Below, piece after piece: positions 26,904-35,520 of a stretch of DNA of 64,000 bases. Where the stretch lies: positions 62,001 through 126,000 of the forward strand of contig NZ_JADIKC010000001.1 of assembly GCF_016905005.1 (NCBI RefSeq), read 5' to 3'. The translations under genes and the position numbers were made by a program. The notes under the pieces were generated by a model. It was given only the letters and a program-made list of their open reading frames with translations, ran no database searches and was not told the DNA's origin. Positions within the stretch are counted from its first letter, which is position 1, and every line of letters starts with the position of its first letter. This DNA is from Dyella kyungheensis (lineage in GTDB: Bacteria; Pseudomonadota; Gammaproteobacteria; Xanthomonadales; Rhodanobacteraceae).

Positions 26904-28319
26904 TCAAGGCTGGTACGGCGTAAAGCGGCCGATCGGCTTCAACTGCGGATCGATCGCCATGGGGTCGCCAACCAGGATGATGCTCTGTTTCTCCGGCGCA
27001 AAGTACTTCCGCCCCATCGCCTGTACCTGCTCGGCGGTGACCTTGCCGGTGTCGGTGACATACGTGGTCATGAATGAGGGCGGCATGCCGCTCACCCAGT
27101 AGCGTGCCAGCGTGTTGGCCAGGGCCGACTGGATCTGGTTGCGCAACAGGTAGATGCCCGCGATCAGGCGCTTGGCGCGCAGCAGTTCTTCGGGACTGGC
27201 CGGCTCGGTGCCCATGCCTTGGTAGAGCCTGGACAGTTCACTCAGCGTGGCGCCGGTGACCTCGTTGCGCACATCCACCACGGCCAGCGTGTTGCCGCCG
27301 TTGCGGCGCACGTCCAGGGTGGAGTAGGGGCTGTACGAATAGCCCTTGTCCTCGCGGATGTCCTGCGTGATGCGGCTGCTGAAGCCACCGCCGAGCACCG
27401 TGTTGGCCACGGTGAGCGGGATGAAGTCCGGGTCACGCATGGGCGCCGTGGGCTGGCCGAAGCGGATATTGGTCTGCACCGCGCCGGCGCGTGCCACCAG
27501 CAACTTTTGCGCAGGCGCACCGGTAGGTACCTGGGCCACATTGGCGGGCGCGGGTCCTTGTGCCGTCCAGCTGCCGAACTGCTGCTCGACCGTCTTGAGC
27601 ACCTGGTCGGCATCGACCTTGCCGACGATCACCAGCAGCGCGCGCTCCGGTCGCATGCGTTGATCGTGCAACGCGTGCAGCGACGCGGGCGTGACCGCCT
27701 GGATGCTTGCCTCGGTGAGTTCGTCGCGCGCATACGGATGATCGCCGTACACCGCATGGTTGAACGCGCGCATCGATTGCCAGTCGGGGTCGGCCTCGTT
27801 CACCTTCAGCGACTGCAGTGCGTTGGTCTTTTCCAGCGTGACTTCCTTGGCCGGGAAGCTCGGATGCAGCGCCGTGTCGGCGACCAGTTCGAGCAGTTCG
27901 TCCGCATGGCTGGACAGCGCGCTGGCGCTGACGCCGATGGAATCGCGTCCAGCGTTGGCGCCATAGTCGCCACCGATCGCTTGCAGCTTTTCGGCGATCT
28001 GTTTGGAGTCGAGCTTGTCGGTGCCTTCGTTGAACAACGCGGCCATCAGTTCGGCCTGGGCGGGATGCTGCGCGTCGTCGTAGGAGGTGCCACCCAGCAC
28101 GGCCAGCTGCACGTTAACCTTGGGCAGGCCGTGGCGTGGAATCACCCACACGGTGAGGCCGTTGGACAGCGTGCGCTGCGTGATCTGCGGCACCGGCAGC
28201 GGTCGTTCGGGACCGTACGGCGGTAGTTCCTTGGGCATGGGGGCTTCGACCGCTTGGGCGGTCAGGGCGATGCCAAGGGCGGCAGCGAGTAGGGATGCTT
28301 TCAGAGTCGTCGTGATCAT
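26904..28319 (-). CDS. M16-family peptidase-like protein, non-catalytic subunit
   Basis: 471 residues from ATG 28319, with a signal peptide (LKASLLAAALGIALTAQAVEA). It has both M16 half-domains, but where active enzymes carry His-x-x-Glu-His it reads HPAQAEL (residues 85-91), so the zinc site is absent. The C-terminal half keeps the substrate-binding signature (GGGFSSRITQDIREDKGYSY). Bacterial M16B enzymes work as dimers of one active and one inactive subunit. The active partner is encoded 14 nt upstream. Probable periplasmic peptide degradation. Confidence 0.92.
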   Translation of the reverse strand: MITTTLKASLLAAALGIALTAQAVEAPMPKELPPYGPERPLPVPQITQRTLSNGLTVWVIPRHGLPKVNVQLAVLGGTSYDDAQHPAQAELMAALFNEGTDKLDSKQIAEKLQAIGGDYGANAGRDSIGVSASALSSHADELLELVADTALHPSFPAKEVTLEKTNALQSLKVNEADPDWQSMRAFNHAVYGDHPYARDELTEASIQAVTPASLHALHDQRMRPERALLVIVGKVDADQVLKTVEQQFGSWTAQGPAPANVAQVPTGAPAQKLLVARAGAVQTNIRFGQPTAPMRDPDFIPLTVANTVLGGGFSSRITQDIREDKGYSYSPYSTLDVRRNGGNTLAVVDVRNEVTGATLSELSRLYQGMGTEPASPEELLRAKRLIAGIYLLRNQIQSALANTLARYWVSGMPPSFMTTYVTDTGKVTAEQVQAMGRKYFAPEKQSIILVGDPMAIDPQLKPIGRFTPYQP

Positions 28320-28333
28320 GACCTTGGCTCTCC

Positions 28334-29725
28334 TCAGTGCTTGGCCGGCTTGGCGCCGGCGTCCTTGGCATGGGCCGCCACCGGGCGGCGGATGATCACG
28401 CTGCGATTGGCATCGGTGAGATAGGTCTGCGCCACGCGGCGTACGTCGTCGGACGTCACCTGGTTGATCCAGCCGGGCACTTGATTCACCACCTTGGCAT
28501 CGCCCCACAGCGTCTGCAGTTTGGCGAGCGTGTCGGCGCGCGAGAGGAAATCCTCCATGCCGCCGTACCAGTCCGACAGCATCTTGGTTTTCACGCGCGC
28601 CAGCGTGGCGTCGTCGACACCGTCGTGGGCGACCTTGGCGATCTCCTCGTCGAGCGCCGCCAGCACCTGATCCGGCTGCGCATTGGGCTTGTAGATCGCA
28701 AACAGGCCGAACAAGGTGGGACCGGCATAGTCGGTGCCGCTGCCGAGCGCGAAATTCAAGCCGCCCTGGATCTGCAGCAGCTGTTCGCGACCCTTCACCA
28801 GGCCCTGGTAGAAGCGAGACGCGTCGTCACCCACCAGCAGTTGCGCCAGCACCAGCATCGGCATCTGGTCCTTGCTGCCGCGCTCGGGCGCCTTCCAGCC
28901 CACCGCAATCGCCGGCGCTTTGGCCATCGTATCGGTCTGCTCGAGGTGGCGAGCTTTGGTGTTCAGCGGTTCGGCAATGTCCGCACGCGGCGGCAACGCG
29001 CGCGAAGGAATCGAGCCGAAGTATTTCTGCGCCAGCGCAAAGGCCTGTTCGGGCGTGACGTCGCCGGAGATGCCGATCACCGCGTTGGCGGGCTGATAGA
29101 AGGTGTCGTGGAACGCTTTCACGTCGGCGATGCTGGCGTGGTCCAGGTCTTCGAACGAACCGTAGCCGTCGTGCTTGTTCGGCCATTTGTCGAAGGCCAG
29201 CGCGTTGAGGTCGAGCCAGTAGAACGCGGCATAGGGCTGGTTCTTTACGTTGACGCGAATCTCTTCCTTCACCACATCGCGCTGGTTGTCGAGATTCTTT
29301 TCGCTGAAATCGAGCGTCTTCATGCGATCGGCTTCGAGCCACAGCAACGGCTCGAGCGCCGAAATGGGCGCCGATTCGACGTAGTTGGTGTAGTCGGCGC
29401 GGGTGGAGCCATTGTTGACGCCACCACCGCCCTGGATTACGCGATCGAACGTGCCCTTGGGTGCATTGGGCGTGCCTTCGAACATCAGATGCTCGAACAG
29501 GTGGGCAAAGCCCGTGCGCCCTTGCGGCTCCAGCCGCATGCCTACGTGGTAAACCGTGCTGATGCCGACGGTGGGCGAACTATGGTCTTCGGAAACGACC
29601 ACGGTGAGGCCGTTGTCCAGTTTCTTCACGGCCACCGGCAGTTGCCATTGGTCGGTATCCGCGGCGTGAGCCGTTACTGCGAACAACAGGCCGGCGATAA
29701 GCGCCGACAGTCTTGACGTGCGCAT
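28334..29725 (-). CDS. M16-family zinc peptidase, catalytic subunit
   Basis: 463 residues, signal peptide RLSALIAGLLFAVTAHAADT. The zinc-binding inverted motif His75-Leu-Phe-Glu78-His79 is in GFAHLFEHLMFEGT, followed by the downstream glutamate in the LLWLEADRM region. It resembles pitrilysin/PqqF-like insulinase proteases of the M16B group, which degrade short peptides in the periplasm. It is the first gene of a two-gene operon with the inactive partner. The leader region upstream contains a REPIN hairpin. Confidence 0.94.
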   Translation of the reverse strand: MRTSRLSALIAGLLFAVTAHAADTDQWQLPVAVKKLDNGLTVVVSEDHSSPTVGISTVYHVGMRLEPQGRTGFAHLFEHLMFEGTPNAPKGTFDRVIQGGGGVNNGSTRADYTNYVESAPISALEPLLWLEADRMKTLDFSEKNLDNQRDVVKEEIRVNVKNQPYAAFYWLDLNALAFDKWPNKHDGYGSFEDLDHASIADVKAFHDTFYQPANAVIGISGDVTPEQAFALAQKYFGSIPSRALPPRADIAEPLNTKARHLEQTDTMAKAPAIAVGWKAPERGSKDQMPMLVLAQLLVGDDASRFYQGLVKGREQLLQIQGGLNFALGSGTDYAGPTLFGLFAIYKPNAQPDQVLAALDEEIAKVAHDGVDDATLARVKTKMLSDWYGGMEDFLSRADTLAKLQTLWGDAKVVNQVPGWINQVTSDDVRRVAQTYLTDANRSVIIRRPVAAHAKDAGAKPAKH

Positions 29726-29818
29726 GGACCATCCTTGTGCTGCGGCGGGAGCACACTGGATAAGGCCCGGGCGGGGCGTCCGTCAACATGAAAGAAGGTC
29801 TAGGGCTGACCCCAAAAC

Positions 29819-29886
29819 TGTGGGAGCGCACCCTGTGCGCGACGGGCCTTGCCTCCGGCCCGTCGCGCACAGGGTGCGCTCCCACA
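29819..29886. repeat. REPIN: 30-bp perfect inverted repeat
   Basis: Left arm 29819-29848 and right arm 29857-29886 are exact reverse complements (30 bp), separated by TTGCCTCC. Each arm begins TGTGGGAGCGCACCCTGTGC, a REP unit: a GTGGGAG head plus the small hairpin GCGCAC-CCT-GTGCGC. Pseudomonas REP sequences share the GTGGGAGC head. Two inverted REPs make a REPIN, normally mobilised by a RAYT transposase encoded elsewhere. Located between parC and the M16 operon. Confidence 0.85.
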
Positions 29887-29913
29887 GGGTAAGCAGGGAA
29901 TGGAAAGGCTGGA

Positions 29914-32151
29914 TCAGCCCGTGGTCTCGATCCGCTCCACCCGGCGCAAGCCCTGCGGCAGCAGGCCGCCGCGGGTGGCGCGGTTGCCGCCGTACTCGAC
30001 CAGGTTCGACCACTTCAGCGTGAGCTTGCGCTGGCCGGCATAGAGCGTCACCTCACCCTTGCCTTCGGCGACCACCGCCACACCGACGACCTTCACGCCC
30101 GCACTCAGCTTGGCCTTGGGCACGTCGATCAGCTTGTTGCCCTTGCCCTTGTCCAGCTCCGGCAGCTCGGCCACCGAGAACATCAGCAGGTGGCCTTCGG
30201 TGGTGACCACCACGATGCGGTCGCGTGCCGGATCGGCGCTGACCTGCGGCGCCAGCACCTTGGCGCCATCGCCCAGGGTGATGATCTGCTTGCCCGCCTT
30301 GTTGCGGCCGGTGAGCGCCTCGAAGCGCGTCACGAAGCCGTAGCCGTGGTCGGTGGCGAGGATCAGCCGGGTGTCGTTGTCGCCGGCGGCGAGCGCGTCG
30401 AAGCTGGCGCCCGACGGTGGGCTGAAGCGGCCGGTGACGGGCTCGCCGTTGCCGCGTGCCGAGGGCAGCGTATGCGCCGCCATGGAATAGCTGCGGCCGG
30501 TGGAGTCGATCACCGCGACCTGCTGGGTGGTGCGTGCCTTCACCGCGGCGAGCAGGCTGTCGCCTTCGCGATAGTTGAGGCCGTCGGCATCGATGTCGTG
30601 GCCCTTGGCGGCGCGGATCCAGCCCTTGGCGCTCAGCACCACGGTGACCGGTTCGCTGGCGACCAGCGCGCTTTCGTCCAGCGCCTGCGCGGCATTGCGC
30701 TGCACCAGCGGCGAGCGGCGCTCGTCGCCGAACTTGGCCGCGTCGGCGCGCAGTTCTTCCTTGATCAGGCCCTTGAGCTTGGCCGGCGATTTCAGCAGCA
30801 CGTTGATGCGTGCGCGTTCTTCTTCGAGCTGGTCGCGCTCGGCATTGATCTTCATTTCCTCGAGGCGCGCCAGCTGGCGCAGCTTGGTCTCGAGGATGTA
30901 GTCGGTCTGCTCTTCGCTGAGGCCGAAGCGCGCCATCAGCACGGGCTTGGGTTCGTCCTCGGTGCGGACGATGCGGATCACCTCGTCCAGGTTGAGGTAG
31001 GCGATGCGCAAACCTTCCAACAGGTGCAGGCGGCGCTCGACCTTGGCCAGGCGATGGTTGAGGCGGCGCGTCACCGTATCGGTGCGGAAGTGCAGCCACT
31101 CGCTGAGGATCCGCTTGAGATCCTTCACCTGCGGACGGCCGTCCAGACCGATCATGTTGAGGTTGATGCGGAAGCTCTTTTCCATGTCCGTGGTGGCGAA
31201 CAGGTGCTGCATCACCTCGGCGGCGTCGATGCGGTTCGAACGCGGCACCACCACCAGGCGGATCGGATTCTCGTGATCGGATTCGTCGCGCAGGTCTTCC
31301 ACCATCGGCAGTTTCTTCGCGCGCATCTGCGCGGCGATCTGCTCGAGGATCTTGGACGGGCTCACCTGGTGCGGCAGCGCGGTGATGACGATGTTGCCCT
31401 CGTCCATGTGGTACACGGCGCGGGCACGCACCGAACCGGTGCCGTTCTGGTACATCGCCAGCAGTTCGTTGCGCGGCGTGATGATTTCCGCTTCGGTCGG
31501 GTAGTCCGGACCCTGGATGTGTTCGCACAGGTCGGCGACGGTGGCGTCCGGATCATCCAGCAGGCGGATGCACGCGCTCACCACTTCGCGCAGGTTGTGC
31601 GGCGGAATGTCGGTGGCCATGCCCACGGCGATGCCCATCGAACCGTTGAGCAGCACGTGCGGCACGCGCGAGGGCAGCCAACTGGGTTCTTCCAGCGTGC
31701 CGTCGAAGTTCGGCACCCAGTCCACCGTGCCCTGGCCGAGTTCGCCCAGCAGCGCTTCGGCGATCGGGCTCAGGCGCGACTCGGTGTAGCGCATCGCGGC
31801 GAAGCTTTTCGGATCGTCCGGCGAGCCGAAGTTGCCCTGGCCGTCGACCAGCGGATAGCGGTACGAGAACGGCTGGGCCATCAGCACCATCGCCTCGTAG
31901 CACGAGGTGTCGCCGTGCGGATGGAACTTGCCGATCACGTCGCCGATGGTGCGCGCGGACTTCTTGGGCTTGGACGAAGCCGCCAGGCCCAGCTCGCTCA
32001 TGGCGTAGACGATGCGACGCTGCACCGGCTTCAGGCCATCGCCCACGAAGGGCAGGGCGCGGTCCAGTACCACATACATCGAGTAGTCGAGGTAGGCCCG
32101 CTCGGCGTATTCCTTGAGCGGGATCTGTTCGAAATTGGCTTGCAAATTCAT
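29914..32151 (-). CDS. parC: DNA topoisomerase IV subunit A
   Basis: ParC cuts and rejoins DNA to unlink sister chromosomes, together with ParE (not in this window). The 745-residue protein has the winged-helix/tower domain with catalytic Tyr122 in [11 protein letters not shown], a coiled coil, and a C-terminal beta-pinwheel region from about residue 490. In the quinolone-resistance-determining region it reads [10 protein letters not shown]: Thr82 stands at the position of E. coli Ser80, while Glu86 (E. coli Glu84) is kept. Flanked by REPIN repeats on both sides. Confidence 0.97.
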   Translation of the reverse strand: MNLQANFEQIPLKEYAERAYLDYSMYVVLDRALPFVGDGLKPVQRRIVYAMSELGLAASSKPKKSARTIGDVIGKFHPHGDTSCYEAMVLMAQPFSYRYPLVDGQGNFGSPDDPKSFAAMRYTESRLSPIAEALLGELGQGTVDWVPNFDGTLEEPSWLPSRVPHVLLNGSMGIAVGMATDIPPHNLREVVSACIRLLDDPDATVADLCEHIQGPDYPTEAEIITPRNELLAMYQNGTGSVRARAVYHMDEGNIVITALPHQVSPSKILEQIAAQMRAKKLPMVEDLRDESDHENPIRLVVVPRSNRIDAAEVMQHLFATTDMEKSFRINLNMIGLDGRPQVKDLKRILSEWLHFRTDTVTRRLNHRLAKVERRLHLLEGLRIAYLNLDEVIRIVRTEDEPKPVLMARFGLSEEQTDYILETKLRQLARLEEMKINAERDQLEEERARINVLLKSPAKLKGLIKEELRADAAKFGDERRSPLVQRNAAQALDESALVASEPVTVVLSAKGWIRAAKGHDIDADGLNYREGDSLLAAVKARTTQQVAVIDSTGRSYSMAAHTLPSARGNGEPVTGRFSPPSGASFDALAAGDNDTRLILATDHGYGFVTRFEALTGRNKAGKQIITLGDGAKVLAPQVSADPARDRIVVVTTEGHLLMFSVAELPELDKGKGNKLIDVPKAKLSAGVKVVGVAVVAEGKGEVTLYAGQRKLTLKWSNLVEYGGNRATRGGLLPQGLRRVERIETTG

Positions 32152-32251
32152 GGGTTTGCGTCAGATGGGCTGCGCGCAGGCGGCGCGCTTAACCGGACGA
32201 TGGTGCCAGAAAGGGGGGCTGGGGGGCGAGGGGCAGGGTCAGTTTGCCTCC

Positions 32252-32372
32252 TGTGGGAGCGCACCCTGTGCGCGACAGCCGGCGGAGCGGTGAAGCCTTG
32301 CGGCCGTGGCGCGAAAGCCGTCCACCGAGGAACTGCGTGGCTCCGCGGTCGCGCACAGGGTGCGCTCCCACA
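32252..32372. repeat. REPIN with 71-bp spacer
   Basis: Left REP TGTGGGAGCGCACCCTGTGC plus GCGAC (32252-32276) and its exact inverted copy (32348-32372) flank a 71-bp GC-rich spacer. Same family as the 29819 element. It fills most of the 237-bp gap between parC and the TraB-like gene; nothing else is recognised there. Confidence 0.82.
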
Positions 32373-32388
32373 AGGGGGCGTTGGGCTG

Positions 32389-33264
32389 TCAGTTCTCGAT
32401 GCGGATAGTCTTCACCCCCAGCTTGCGCAACTGCTCCTGCAAGCTGTCCGGCCCCGCCAGGTGGCCCGCGCCCACGGCGACGAAACTCACGCCCGGCTGC
32501 TGCATGCGCTCGGCGATGGTCTTCGCCCAGGCTTCGTTGCGCTCGACGATCAGCCGCTGGTAGAGCAGCGGGCTGTCCTTGCGCAGGTCCTCGTCCTCGA
32601 TCCGGGCGATGGCGGCGGTGTCGCCGGTGCGCCAAGCGTCGATCAGTTCGCGCAGCTTGGAAGGGCCGTCGGCCACTTCCTTGAAGGACTGGCGCAGGAA
32701 TTCCAGCTGCATCGCCTCGGGCAGGTCGGCCAGCATGCGGATCTGCTTTTCCGCGGTTTCCAGCCCGTCGATGGGTTTGCCGGCCTGCTGCATGCGCGCC
32801 TTGAGCAGCTTGTCGACGCCCTGGTTCGGGTCCAGTCCCGCCTGCATCAGCGGCGCCATGGTGAGCGTGAGCGCGGCCAGCCAGGGACGCATGGGCTGCA
32901 GCGCGGCGATGCCGCCGGGCAGCTTCGCGACTTCGGCCGCCTTCTCCAGTTCGCCGCGGTCCTTCTCGTCGAGCTTGCTGGACAGCGACTGGCTCAGGTC
33001 GACGCCGTACTGCATCACCAGACCCTGCATGGCCGCCGAATCGTCGTCGACGATCTCGATGCTCAGCCGCTGGCTCTCGTCCAGCGCCTTGTCCAGCGCG
33101 TGCGATTGCCAGTTCGTATCCGTAGGCAGCAGATGCACGGTGCCGAACAGGTACACCGTCGCGTGCTCGTTCTTGGCGACCCACAACCCGGGCTGGGCTA
33201 CCGCGACCGCGACGAGCAACAGGTTGAGGGCCAGGGCGGCCGCAAGGCGTCGAAACAGTTTCAA
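32389..33264 (-). CDS. TraB/GumN-family protein
   Basis: 291 residues from a TTG at 33264. That start has GGAA 7 nt upstream and gives a regular signal peptide (LKLFRRLAAALALNLLLVAV then AVAQPG); the ATG at 33315 would add 17 residues ahead of it. The family signature is YLFGTVHLLP near the N-terminus and FVAVGAGHLAGPDSL near the C-terminus, each with a conserved GxxH, placed together in the Tiki/TraB/PrgY metal-dependent protease-like superfamily. Probably periplasmic. The substrate is unknown. Confidence 0.85.
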   Translation of the reverse strand: MKLFRRLAAALALNLLLVAVAVAQPGLWVAKNEHATVYLFGTVHLLPTDTNWQSHALDKALDESQRLSIEIVDDDSAAMQGLVMQYGVDLSQSLSSKLDEKDRGELEKAAEVAKLPGGIAALQPMRPWLAALTLTMAPLMQAGLDPNQGVDKLLKARMQQAGKPIDGLETAEKQIRMLADLPEAMQLEFLRQSFKEVADGPSKLRELIDAWRTGDTAAIARIEDEDLRKDSPLLYQRLIVERNEAWAKTIAERMQQPGVSFVAVGAGHLAGPDSLQEQLRKLGVKTIRIEN

Positions 33265-33369
33265 GGCAAATTCCGGATCAGGGGCGGACAACGCGTCGTA
33301 GCGGGCCACCGTCATGCGGCCCGCTGATAGCTGCACTATCGTGCGCGAAGTGGCTTGCTGCAAGCATTC

Positions 33370-34488
33370 TCAACGGGGAACGCGATAGCCGCCGGGCACA
33401 CCGTGGGGACTCAGGGTGAGCTGCCAGAGCTGGTCGCGGCGGCTGCGGAACACCGCGGCCGATACCGAGAGGTAGAAGCGCCACATGCGGCGGAAGCGGT
33501 CGTCGTAGTTTGCCGCCAGCTGCGGCCATGCGGCGTCGAAGTTGGCCCGCCATGCCGACAGCGTGAGGTCGTAGTCGGCGCCGAAGTTGTGCCAGTCCTC
33601 CACCACGAACAGGTTCTGCGACGCCTCGGCCACCTGGCTGGCGGCGGGAATCATCGAGTTGGGGAAGATGTATTTCTCGATCCACGGATCGGGCCGGCTG
33701 GGCGAACCGTTGCTGCCGATGCTGTGCAGCACGAACAGGCCGTCGTCGCGCAGGCAGCGGCGCACCACCTCGAAATAGGTGCGGTAGTTGAGCGCGCCCA
33801 CATGCTCGAACATGCCGATGGAGAAGATCGCGTCGAACGGTTCGTCGAGTTCGCGATAGTCCTGCAGGCGGATATCCACCGGCAGGCCCTGGCACAGTTC
33901 GCGCGCAAACGCTGCCTGTTCCTTCGACACGGTGACGCCCACGCCCTGCACGCCGTAGCGCTCGGCGGCGAACTTCAGCGCTTCGCCCCAGCCGCAGCCG
34001 ATGTCCAGCACGCGCTGGCCGGGCTTCAGGCGCAACTTGCGACAGATCAGGTCGAGCTTGGCCTCCTGCGCGTCGTCGAGATTGTTCGCCTGTGCCCAGT
34101 AGCCGCACGAATACACCAGCCGCTTGCCGAGCATGGCCTGGAACAGGTCGTTGCCCAGGTCGTAATGCACGCGGCCGATATCGAAGGCGTGGTCGCCGCG
34201 CTGCAGGTTGATGAAGCGCGCCTTCAGATGCGCAAGCAGCGTATCGAGCGTCTTCAGTTCGTTGTCCAGCTGCGCGCCGAGTACGCGGGTGAACAGCCCG
34301 GGCAGATCCTCGCTGTCCCACCAGCCGTCCATATAGCTTTCGCCCAGGCCCAGCGAGCCGTGCGCGAAGACGCGTGCGTAAAGTCGTTCGTCGTGCACCC
34401 GCATGTCGGTGGGGCGCGAACCATCGAGAAAAATGCCGGCGTGCTCGAGCAGTGTGGCGGCACGTGACTTCAATGAATCCTGACTCAT
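33370..34488 (-). CDS. cfa: Cyclopropane-fatty-acyl-phospholipid synthase
   Basis: 372 residues from ATG 34488 (GAGGA 5 nt upstream). It adds a methylene from S-adenosylmethionine to cis double bonds of membrane phospholipid chains, a stationary-phase and acid-stress trait. The N-terminal lipid-binding region includes ESYMDGWWDSEDL; the SAM domain has HYDLGNDLFQAML, YSCGYW and VLDIGCGWG, and MFEHVG with the conserved Glu. The fluoride-response genes lie upstream on the same strand, 50 nt from DUF190. Confidence 0.95.
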   Translation of the reverse strand: MSQDSLKSRAATLLEHAGIFLDGSRPTDMRVHDERLYARVFAHGSLGLGESYMDGWWDSEDLPGLFTRVLGAQLDNELKTLDTLLAHLKARFINLQRGDHAFDIGRVHYDLGNDLFQAMLGKRLVYSCGYWAQANNLDDAQEAKLDLICRKLRLKPGQRVLDIGCGWGEALKFAAERYGVQGVGVTVSKEQAAFARELCQGLPVDIRLQDYRELDEPFDAIFSIGMFEHVGALNYRTYFEVVRRCLRDDGLFVLHSIGSNGSPSRPDPWIEKYIFPNSMIPAASQVAEASQNLFVVEDWHNFGADYDLTLSAWRANFDAAWPQLAANYDDRFRRMWRFYLSVSAAVFRSRRDQLWQLTLSPHGVPGGYRVPR

Positions 34489-34538
34489 GCGGTCCTCGTA
34501 TGCCATGGTGACGAGAAGGGCAGGACGGCGCCGTAGAC

Positions 34539-34883
34539 TCAACGGGGTGTCGGCGTCCTGCCTAGTATCCCAAAGCTTGCGGGAGCAATTGCAAAGACTG
34601 CGTCGACGCCGCTTTCGCGAACGGTTTGCAGCAGCGCCTGCGACTGCGCGTCGGTAAGCAGGAATTCCACCTTCACCGCGAGATCGTCGGCCAGTTCGAA
34701 GAATTGTTCTTCGCGCAGCACACCATGCCGGCCGAAGCCGCAGATGGCGCGAAACGCCGAACCGCCGCCGATGCCCTGGCTGCGTGCGTGCTCGAGCAAC
34801 CATTCGAAGACCAGTTTGCCGTCGTGGCGTGCGCGGGCATGGGTGTAGAAACTGAGCTGGACGCCTTGCTGCGTGGTTTCCAT
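34539..34883 (-). CDS. DUF190 protein (PII-like), fluoride module partner
   Basis: 114 residues from ATG 34883. GVQLSFYTHARARHDGKLVF and GIGGGSAFRAICGFGRHG match the DUF190 family, ferredoxin-like proteins related to PII that are often encoded beside crcB. The C-terminal segment VEFLLTDAQSQALLQTVRES supports this. It starts 8 nt after the crcB stop codon region, in the transcript governed by the fluoride riboswitch. The role is not established; a regulator of the channel or a stress sensor is likely. Confidence 0.86.
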   Translation of the reverse strand: METTQQGVQLSFYTHARARHDGKLVFEWLLEHARSQGIGGGSAFRAICGFGRHGVLREEQFFELADDLAVKVEFLLTDAQSQALLQTVRESGVDAVFAIAPASFGILGRTPTPR

Positions 34884-34891
34884 GGGGTCTC

Positions 34892-35275
34892 CTAGCGCAA
34901 CACGGCGCGGGTGAGAGCGATGCCGGCCACGGTCAGCGCGATCGAGCCGAGCAGGTGCAGGGCCACGTGTCCGCCGAACCAGAGGTACTGCTGCCGCAGC
35001 AGCAGGGTGGTCGATTCGGCCGAGAAGGTGGAAAAGGTGGTCAGCCCGCCCAGGAAGCCGGTGGCGACGAACAGGCGAAGCTCGGGCGGCAGGGTCTGGA
35101 AATGGTCGAAGACGCCCAGCACCACGCCCATCAACAGGCCGCCGATCAGGTTGGCGGCGAGCGTGCCCAGCGGCACGGTGGGGAACAGCGGGTTGAACAG
35201 CACACCCAGGGTCCAGCGCAACCAGCAACCCAATACGCCGCCTATGCCGACGGCGAGAAATCCGGTAAAGCCCAC
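34892..35275 (-). CDS. crcB: Fluoride ion channel CrcB/Fluc
   Basis: 127 residues from GTG 35275, with a perfect GGAGG 7 nt upstream; the in-frame ATG at 35335 lacks one. Four membrane helices form half of the antiparallel dimeric F- channel. Conserved segments are GGVLGCWLRWTLG, GTLAANLIGG and TGFLGGLTTFSTF, the last with the Phe/Thr-Ser track that lines the fluoride pore. It exports fluoride down its electrochemical gradient. A fluoride riboswitch is 84 nt upstream. Confidence 0.95.
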   Translation of the reverse strand: MGFTGFLAVGIGGVLGCWLRWTLGVLFNPLFPTVPLGTLAANLIGGLLMGVVLGVFDHFQTLPPELRLFVATGFLGGLTTFSTFSAESTTLLLRQQYLWFGGHVALHLLGSIALTVAGIALTRAVLR

Positions 35276-35358
35276 GTTGTGGCCTCCTCTTGCAGAAGAA
35301 CTTCGATCGGAAGGACTTCCCGGACACAGGCACACGCCTGCGCCCCGGAATGTCCGGC

Positions 35359-35432
35359 GGTGCAGGCATCATCAACCCGAAGGTGGTTTGCCACGGCGTG
35401 GCCGCGGCGGGAGGCATGCCATCTCCCTGTGC
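35359..35432 (-). promoter_or_regulatory. Fluoride riboswitch (crcB motif)
   Basis: Read on the minus strand, GGGAGATGGCATGCCTCCC is followed by a GC stem, then AAACCACC and GTTGATGATGCCTGCA. These are the hallmarks of the crcB-motif aptamer (GATGGCAT-x-CCTCC, AAACC, and TGATGATGCCT), and it lies upstream of crcB as expected. Fluoride binding through Mg2+ should raise expression of crcB and DUF190. No clear terminator is seen between aptamer and gene, so control may act on translation of the GGAGG site. Confidence 0.92.
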
Positions 35433-35520
35433 CGTTCATCCTAGCCGATGATCCCTCGAACGTCATGGATCAGCCGCGCGGAAGGCACCGCTATACTTCC
35501 GTCACCTCGCCCGCTGTGCC

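Noticed and set aside
30190-33327. 1045-residue frame opposite parC and the TraB-like gene
   Set aside because: Covers parC, a REPIN and another gene on the other strand; shadow frame.
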